This document shows positions 59,500 through 64,000 of a DNA stretch of 64,000 nucleotides, one piece after another. Origin of the DNA: Muribaculaceae bacterium (lineage in GTDB: Bacteria; Bacteroidota; Bacteroidia; Bacteroidales; Muribaculaceae); assembly GCA_029061225.1 (NCBI GenBank), contig JAIDSM010000123.1, positions 44,147-108,146 of the forward strand. Reading direction: 5' to 3'. The translations under genes and the position numbers were made by a program. Under the pieces are notes generated by a model that was given only the letters and a program-made list of their open reading frames with translations, had not been told where the DNA came from and did not search any database. Each line of letters opens with the position of its first letter. Position 1 is the first letter of the stretch.

Positions 59500-60100
59500 A
59501 GGAAATGGTGAGGTGTTTAGTAGAGAATACCGTTTTAACACTTCTTAATATCAGAAGTGGCTGATGGGTGGTAGATATGGATTATACAGGTGATATAGTG
59601 GTGGTTATGAGAATTAAAAGTGATAGTAGGTAAAGATTGGAGTAATCGCCATTAATCTTTATATATAGAAACAAAAGGGATGTAATGCTGATGGATTGAC
59701 CTATTCCAATCAATAAATGAGATAATAAGGGAATATAGTGGAAGTTATAGTATTTTATGGTAAAATTAGGTTACAGTAGGACGATTTTCCACTAATCTTT
59801 ATATATAGAAATAAAGCCTCTCCAATCCGATGTTATAGACCTAATCGCATTATTAATGCTTATATCTATAACATTACCAGTAATTTATAGCACTTTATGA
59901 GTGAATTAGGTATGTTTGGGAGTAACATCCATCAATATTTATATATAAAAGAAAAAGGAGGCGATAACCTACCATTGAACCTAATGTCAATATTCTTTGG
60001 GGTAAAGAAGTAATATATTGGTGGTTATAGCGTTCTATAATGAAAGTAGGTATTGACAAAGGTAGTCGCCATTAGATTTTTATATATAAAGTAATTCTAT
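59500..60100 (-). repeat. Right array of the same repeat family in inverted orientation
   Basis: TTTATATATA at 59658, 59798, 59938, 60079 (spacing 140, 140, 141); the reverse complement matches the left-array blocks. Confidence 0.85.
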
Positions 60101-60338
60101 GGAAATACAACGGTTGCCACCTACCTATCTTTTTATCTTCACTAACCTCTTACAACATACGATATTATGCAATACAACGACATAACAGCCAATAAATTAA
60201 CTATATAGCGGTAGATTTCTTTGCCGATTTGACAAACTATAGTTTTCATATAGTCTTATAAACTAGAACGTGGCATAGTTGGCTCACGTTTTCTTAATTA
60301 TAATTATATCTTTAGAGTCAGAAGATAGAACCAATAAT

Positions 60339-61073
60339 ATGAAACGTCATTTCATAAATATTGTCTTGTTATGTTCAATTTTGTTACTAATACAATCATG
60401 CAGTAACAATAATCCACCAGACCTATCTTTTAGTGGAATAGAAATTGGTCGCCAATTCCCGGATAGCCTTCTTAGTTCCGGTGGTTTCAAATTAAATGGA
60501 AATCAAAGACTGGTAAATAATTTTTTGCCAGAATATGAAGGGCAATTGACATTTAACCTGCCTAGTCATAAAGACATTCCATTAAATGTAAAAGCTTATG
60601 GAGACCATGAATCGGGTCATATATTTGAGATCAATATTAACGGCATGACTCTTTCTCAAATGGAAGAGTTCTATGATATGTTAATTGCCAAATATGGAGA
60701 CCCGCAAACGGTTTTTAACGAAACAGAAAACACGAATAAGAGATTTGGATCTATAATCTTAGACGTCTACAGAAGGGTTATAGAAGATGAAAAGAATAAT
60801 ATCTATAGTTATAAGCCTATTAAAATTGCAGAATGGGAGCCTATAGGTTATGAGTCAAAAATTCAAATCTCATGCTATTCCTATGTTTTTACAAAAGACG
60901 CATGGTCAGATATACAGATTACATATTACAACGAGGCAAATCGACTAATGAATCTAAAAAAATATGAAGACGAACTAAAAAGAGAAGAATCACACGAAAA
61001 ATGGAAGCAAAAGCATAAAGCACAAGAAGAATATAAGAAGAAAAACAAAGAAACTATGGATCAAGATTTCTAA
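60339..61073 (+). CDS. Hypothetical lipoprotein
   Basis: MKRHFINIVLLCSILLLIQSCSNN lipobox; start moved to 60339. Confidence 0.7.
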   Translation: MKRHFINIVLLCSILLLIQSCSNNNPPDLSFSGIEIGRQFPDSLLSSGGFKLNGNQRLVNNFLPEYEGQLTFNLPSHKDIPLNVKAYGDHESGHIFEININGMTLSQMEEFYDMLIAKYGDPQTVFNETENTNKRFGSIILDVYRRVIEDEKNNIYSYKPIKIAEWEPIGYESKIQISCYSYVFTKDAWSDIQITYYNEANRLMNLKKYEDELKREESHEKWKQKHKAQEEYKKKNKETMDQDF

Positions 61074-61125
61074 TAATATAGTATCTACTATATAGTGTAG
61101 AATCTTTACCAGGAAGTAGTGTTTT

Positions 61126-63222
61126 ATGAAATTAAGCAACCTACCGGAACTTATATCCCAATGGGATATAGATAGAAATGTTGCCTCCTATCTAACCCTT
61201 AGTATCGGATCTCATTATGTTGCATGGTGGCATTGTGACATCTGTGGCTACTCATATGATCGAGAAGTTCAGAATCAAGTAAAAATATATAGACAGAGAG
61301 GTCTCAAAAATATTTGTCCTATTTGTCGTGGCAAGAGAATTGTACCAGAATATAACAGTCTTAAAGCTCGCCATCCAGATATTGTAAAAGCGGAATGGGA
61401 CTATGAAAAGAATAGTGTAGCACCGGATAGAATTGCACCTCATACCAATAAAAAGGGTTGGTGGATATGTCCTAATGGACATTCTTATCCAAGTTCGCCC
61501 AACAACAAACTTAATGGAGGGGGCGATTGCCCTTTCTGTAGTCACCAAAAGGTCTCACCCGAGACTTCACTGTTAGCGACCTATCCAGAGATTGCAAAAG
61601 AATGGCATCCCATTCTGAATAATTGTGGGCCTGAAGATATCCTTCCCCAAAGCAACGTAGAAGTATGGTGGAAATGTTCTGTCTGTGGAAACGAATTTAA
61701 GAAAAAAGTTTATCAACGGATTCAATCTCCATTTGGATGTAGAGAGTGCAACAAAGGTAGACAGACCTCTATTTCAGAACAGCTTGTATATAATTTCTTG
61801 ACACAATATTTCCCTGATGCAATTAACATATATAAGATTGATAGAAGAACTGATATAGATATATTCTTGCCCTCAACAAATGTAGGTATTGAATATGATG
61901 GTGCAAGATATCACAAGTGTAAATTAGATAAAGATATTGCAAAAACAAAAAGGATTATATCTCATGGTATCAATCTAATTAGAATAAGAGAAAAGGGATG
62001 TCCCAAATTATCTGTAGATGGATGTGTTTGCATTGAAACTGATGATACACCGGTTTCTTTAGAATTTAAGTTACCCATCCTTCTTAATACTATTGGTAAA
62101 CTTGTTAATAAACAATTCGTATTAAAGAATTTTGATTTCCAGACCATTTTTCGTGAGTTAAAGGCTGAATTCTCGACAGTTCCTTATGATAAAAGTTTAG
62201 AAGCGTATATTGAAAAACTCAAGTTTGAAGGTAAGTCTTTAGTCGCTTTATGGGATAAGGATAAGAATGGCGTTCTAACACCGCGACACGTTACCCCAAA
62301 ATCCGCTATTGAAGTGAACTGGCTATGTCCTAATGACACTTCACATAAGGGGTGGCTTGCACCTATTCATTCAGTCGTAAATGGTTATGGATGTAAAATA
62401 TGTTCTAAACGTCAAAGATATACTACCGAAGATTGGATAATAGAGGCGAGAAAAATACATGGGGATAAGTATGATTATTCCCAATCACAATATGTCGATG
62501 CTTCAACTCCAATCGATATAATTTGTTCAGTACATGGAATTTTTTCACCACCTGCGGGTCAACATCTGGCGGGAAGAGGATGTCCTTATTGTGCTGGACA
62601 AGCATTTCACCCAAAGGATGCTGTTACCGAAGTTTATCCTGAATTAGCCAAGGAATGGGACTATGAGAAGAATTTTTCTGAGTTCAATGTCACCCCTGAT
62701 AAAGTTAGCTTTCATGATACCCGCGAATTTTTTTGGCACTGTAACTTTGGCAAATCGCATAGCTATAAAGCGACTTTGTGGAGTAGAATTAAAAAAAATT
62801 CAAAATGTGCAGTTTGTCATGGTAAGCAAATATCGCATGACACCAGTTTAGCATATTTAGATCCCAAGCTTGCCTCTGAATGGTGCATAGAGAATGATAA
62901 AACTCCTGAAGAAGTTACCCCTAAGTCAGATTACCTAGCTCTTTGGAAGTGCCCAAACCCCAATCATCCACCCTATAAACAAAAGGTGGAAGTAAGATCT
63001 AGAGGAACTGGGTGTGTTTATTGTTCAAGGCGTGGTAAAAAACACCCAAAAGATTATGAAGACGAACTAAGAGCAACTCATCCACAGATAAAGTTATTAA
63101 AACCATACGTTAGAACTCAAGAACGGGTTACATGCAAGTGTGAAGTATGTGGACATATTTGGTCTCCATATCCATACAACCTTTTAAAGAGTAAAGGATG
63201 CCCAAAATGCTCCAATGAGTAA
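61126..63222 (+). CDS. Multi-zinc-ribbon protein with embedded Vsr/PD-(D/E)XK-like nuclease segment
   Basis: About eight CxxC/CxxH-type ribbons (e.g. WWHCDICGYSYD...CPICRGK, WWKCSVCGNEFK...CRECNKG) and DIDIFLPSTNVGIEYDGARYH; DUF723-like IHGDKYDYSQSQYVDASTPIDIICSVHG. Confidence 0.82.
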   Translation: MKLSNLPELISQWDIDRNVASYLTLSIGSHYVAWWHCDICGYSYDREVQNQVKIYRQRGLKNICPICRGKRIVPEYNSLKARHPDIVKAEWDYEKNSVAPDRIAPHTNKKGWWICPNGHSYPSSPNNKLNGGGDCPFCSHQKVSPETSLLATYPEIAKEWHPILNNCGPEDILPQSNVEVWWKCSVCGNEFKKKVYQRIQSPFGCRECNKGRQTSISEQLVYNFLTQYFPDAINIYKIDRRTDIDIFLPSTNVGIEYDGARYHKCKLDKDIAKTKRIISHGINLIRIREKGCPKLSVDGCVCIETDDTPVSLEFKLPILLNTIGKLVNKQFVLKNFDFQTIFRELKAEFSTVPYDKSLEAYIEKLKFEGKSLVALWDKDKNGVLTPRHVTPKSAIEVNWLCPNDTSHKGWLAPIHSVVNGYGCKICSKRQRYTTEDWIIEARKIHGDKYDYSQSQYVDASTPIDIICSVHGIFSPPAGQHLAGRGCPYCAGQAFHPKDAVTEVYPELAKEWDYEKNFSEFNVTPDKVSFHDTREFFWHCNFGKSHSYKATLWSRIKKNSKCAVCHGKQISHDTSLAYLDPKLASEWCIENDKTPEEVTPKSDYLALWKCPNPNHPPYKQKVEVRSRGTGCVYCSRRGKKHPKDYEDELRATHPQIKLLKPYVRTQERVTCKCEVCGHIWSPYPYNLLKSKGCPKCSNE

Positions 63223-63255
63223 CAATCTAATAATATGATAATTACTAATTATTAT

Positions 63256-63293
63256 CACTCCGAAAGAAATGCAAAAATATTTCTTTCGGAGTG
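63256..63293. terminator. 15-bp perfect hairpin, probable terminator
   Basis: CACTCCGAAAGAAAT-GCAAAAAT-ATTTCTTTCGGAGTG. Confidence 0.8.
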
Positions 63294-63298
63294 TATAG

Positions 63299-63730
63299 TT
63301 AAAGTTTTGGACCCTTACGACGTTGCTTGGCTTTTTGTTCATCGCGGTAGCGGTAGAGGGCTTCGTCAATGCTGAGACCGGGATGACGGCTCAACCACAG
63401 TTTGAAATCATCCGATATGCCGTCTCCAGAGGCGAAACCTTGATCGTCTTGTACTCCGGCTCTGAAAGAAGGCGATGACAGAGTTATTCCTGCTCCTTGT
63501 GATTGGGAGTTTGAGGCCACTTTAGATGAAGCGGTATGCTGGCGGAATACATCGGGTATATAACGGTCAGCGGGTGGCGGTGTTAGTTCACATCGGGGTT
63601 GACCAGTCTTGAAGTCATACCATATCCAATGATGCTTGCCGACAATCTCATCGGGATTGCAGATATAGGCACATATAGTCTCCCCTCTCTGATAGCGGTC
63701 AAGGTCGTGGGGTGCTATCCTTGCTCCCAT
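63299..63730 (-). CDS. Hypothetical protein; reading frame stays open upstream to about 63867
   Basis: MGARIAPHDLDRYQRGETICAYICNPDEIVGKHHW...; upstream in-frame LPWKLNGYAPEYVVIPPLPDGF suggests a longer or truncated gene. Confidence 0.5.
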   Translation of the reverse strand: MGARIAPHDLDRYQRGETICAYICNPDEIVGKHHWIWYDFKTGQPRCELTPPPADRYIPDVFRQHTASSKVASNSQSQGAGITLSSPSFRAGVQDDQGFASGDGISDDFKLWLSRHPGLSIDEALYRYRDEQKAKQRRKGPKL

Positions 63731-63763
63731 GAATCCATCGGGTAATGGTGGTATGACTACGTA

Positions 63764-64000
63764 TTCCGGAGCATACCCGTTCAGTTTCCATGGGAGGAAT
63801 TTCGAGGGAGATAAATGAAATTCGAGCCCTGACTCTGAATATTTTGCGGTATTACTACCAATAATACGGCAAAATAGCCTGTTTCAGTCCCGGATTCCGG
63901 AGCATATCCGTTCATCGGCCTCTTTTTCCGGAGCATATCCGTTCAGTGTGCGACCGTCATCGTGGCTGTCGGCCGCAGGAGCTCCCATTCCGGAGCATAT
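63764..64000 (-). repeat. Cluster of 20-bp direct repeats TTCCGGAGCATAYCCGTTCA
   Basis: Copies at 63764-63783, 63895-63914, 63926-63945 and a truncated one at 63988-64000. Confidence 0.9.

Larger units (their letters stand above)
49195..60248. mobile_element. Putative ~11 kb element bounded by inverted subterminal repeat arrays, carrying two serine recombinases
   Basis: Left end GGAAAATATAGTTTGT; reverse complement of right end TGAAAACTATAGTTTGT; inverted 140-bp-period arrays on both sides; possible 5-bp TATAG duplication at 49190-49194 and 60249-60253. Confidence 0.55.

Noticed and set aside
49195-60248. Diversity-generating retroelement, retron or prophage
   Set aside because: No reverse transcriptase, capsid, terminase or portal-like protein found in any ORF.

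Overview
Window from a Bacteroidales-type chromosome, possibly Muribaculaceae-like. The evidence is TAnnTTTG promoters, TonB/STN/DUF4974 modules, and gene families typical of the order. Positions 1-48.6 kb are mostly ordinary core and accessory genes: partial recG, a GH89 enzyme, a MacAB-TolC-like exporter, a TPP-riboswitch thiamine uptake locus, DUF2723, an SDR + OYE + 5-alpha-reductase steroid/bile-acid type cluster, several ECF sigma modules, an RND-type adaptor/OMF pair without an RND pump, ribH, recF, upp, pssA/psd, and tRNA-Tyr/Leu/Phe. From about 48.65 to 63.3 kb, downstream of tRNA-Phe, there is an AT-rich accessory island. The most unusual object is an ~11 kb element (about 49195-60248). 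It is bounded by ~1 kb inverted arrays built from 140-bp-period repeats, with TATATATAAA motifs spaced almost exactly 140 bp apart on both sides in mirror orientation. It carries two serine recombinases, an operon of small unknown proteins including a ubiquitin-like/beta-grasp-like N-terminus, a DUF2971 protein, and a shared operator-like motif upstream of several genes. A rod-like structured RNA candidate sits immediately outside its left end. A multi-zinc-ribbon protein with a Vsr-like nuclease motif lies just beyond its right end. Family assignments are from reading translated proteins; no database searches were run.
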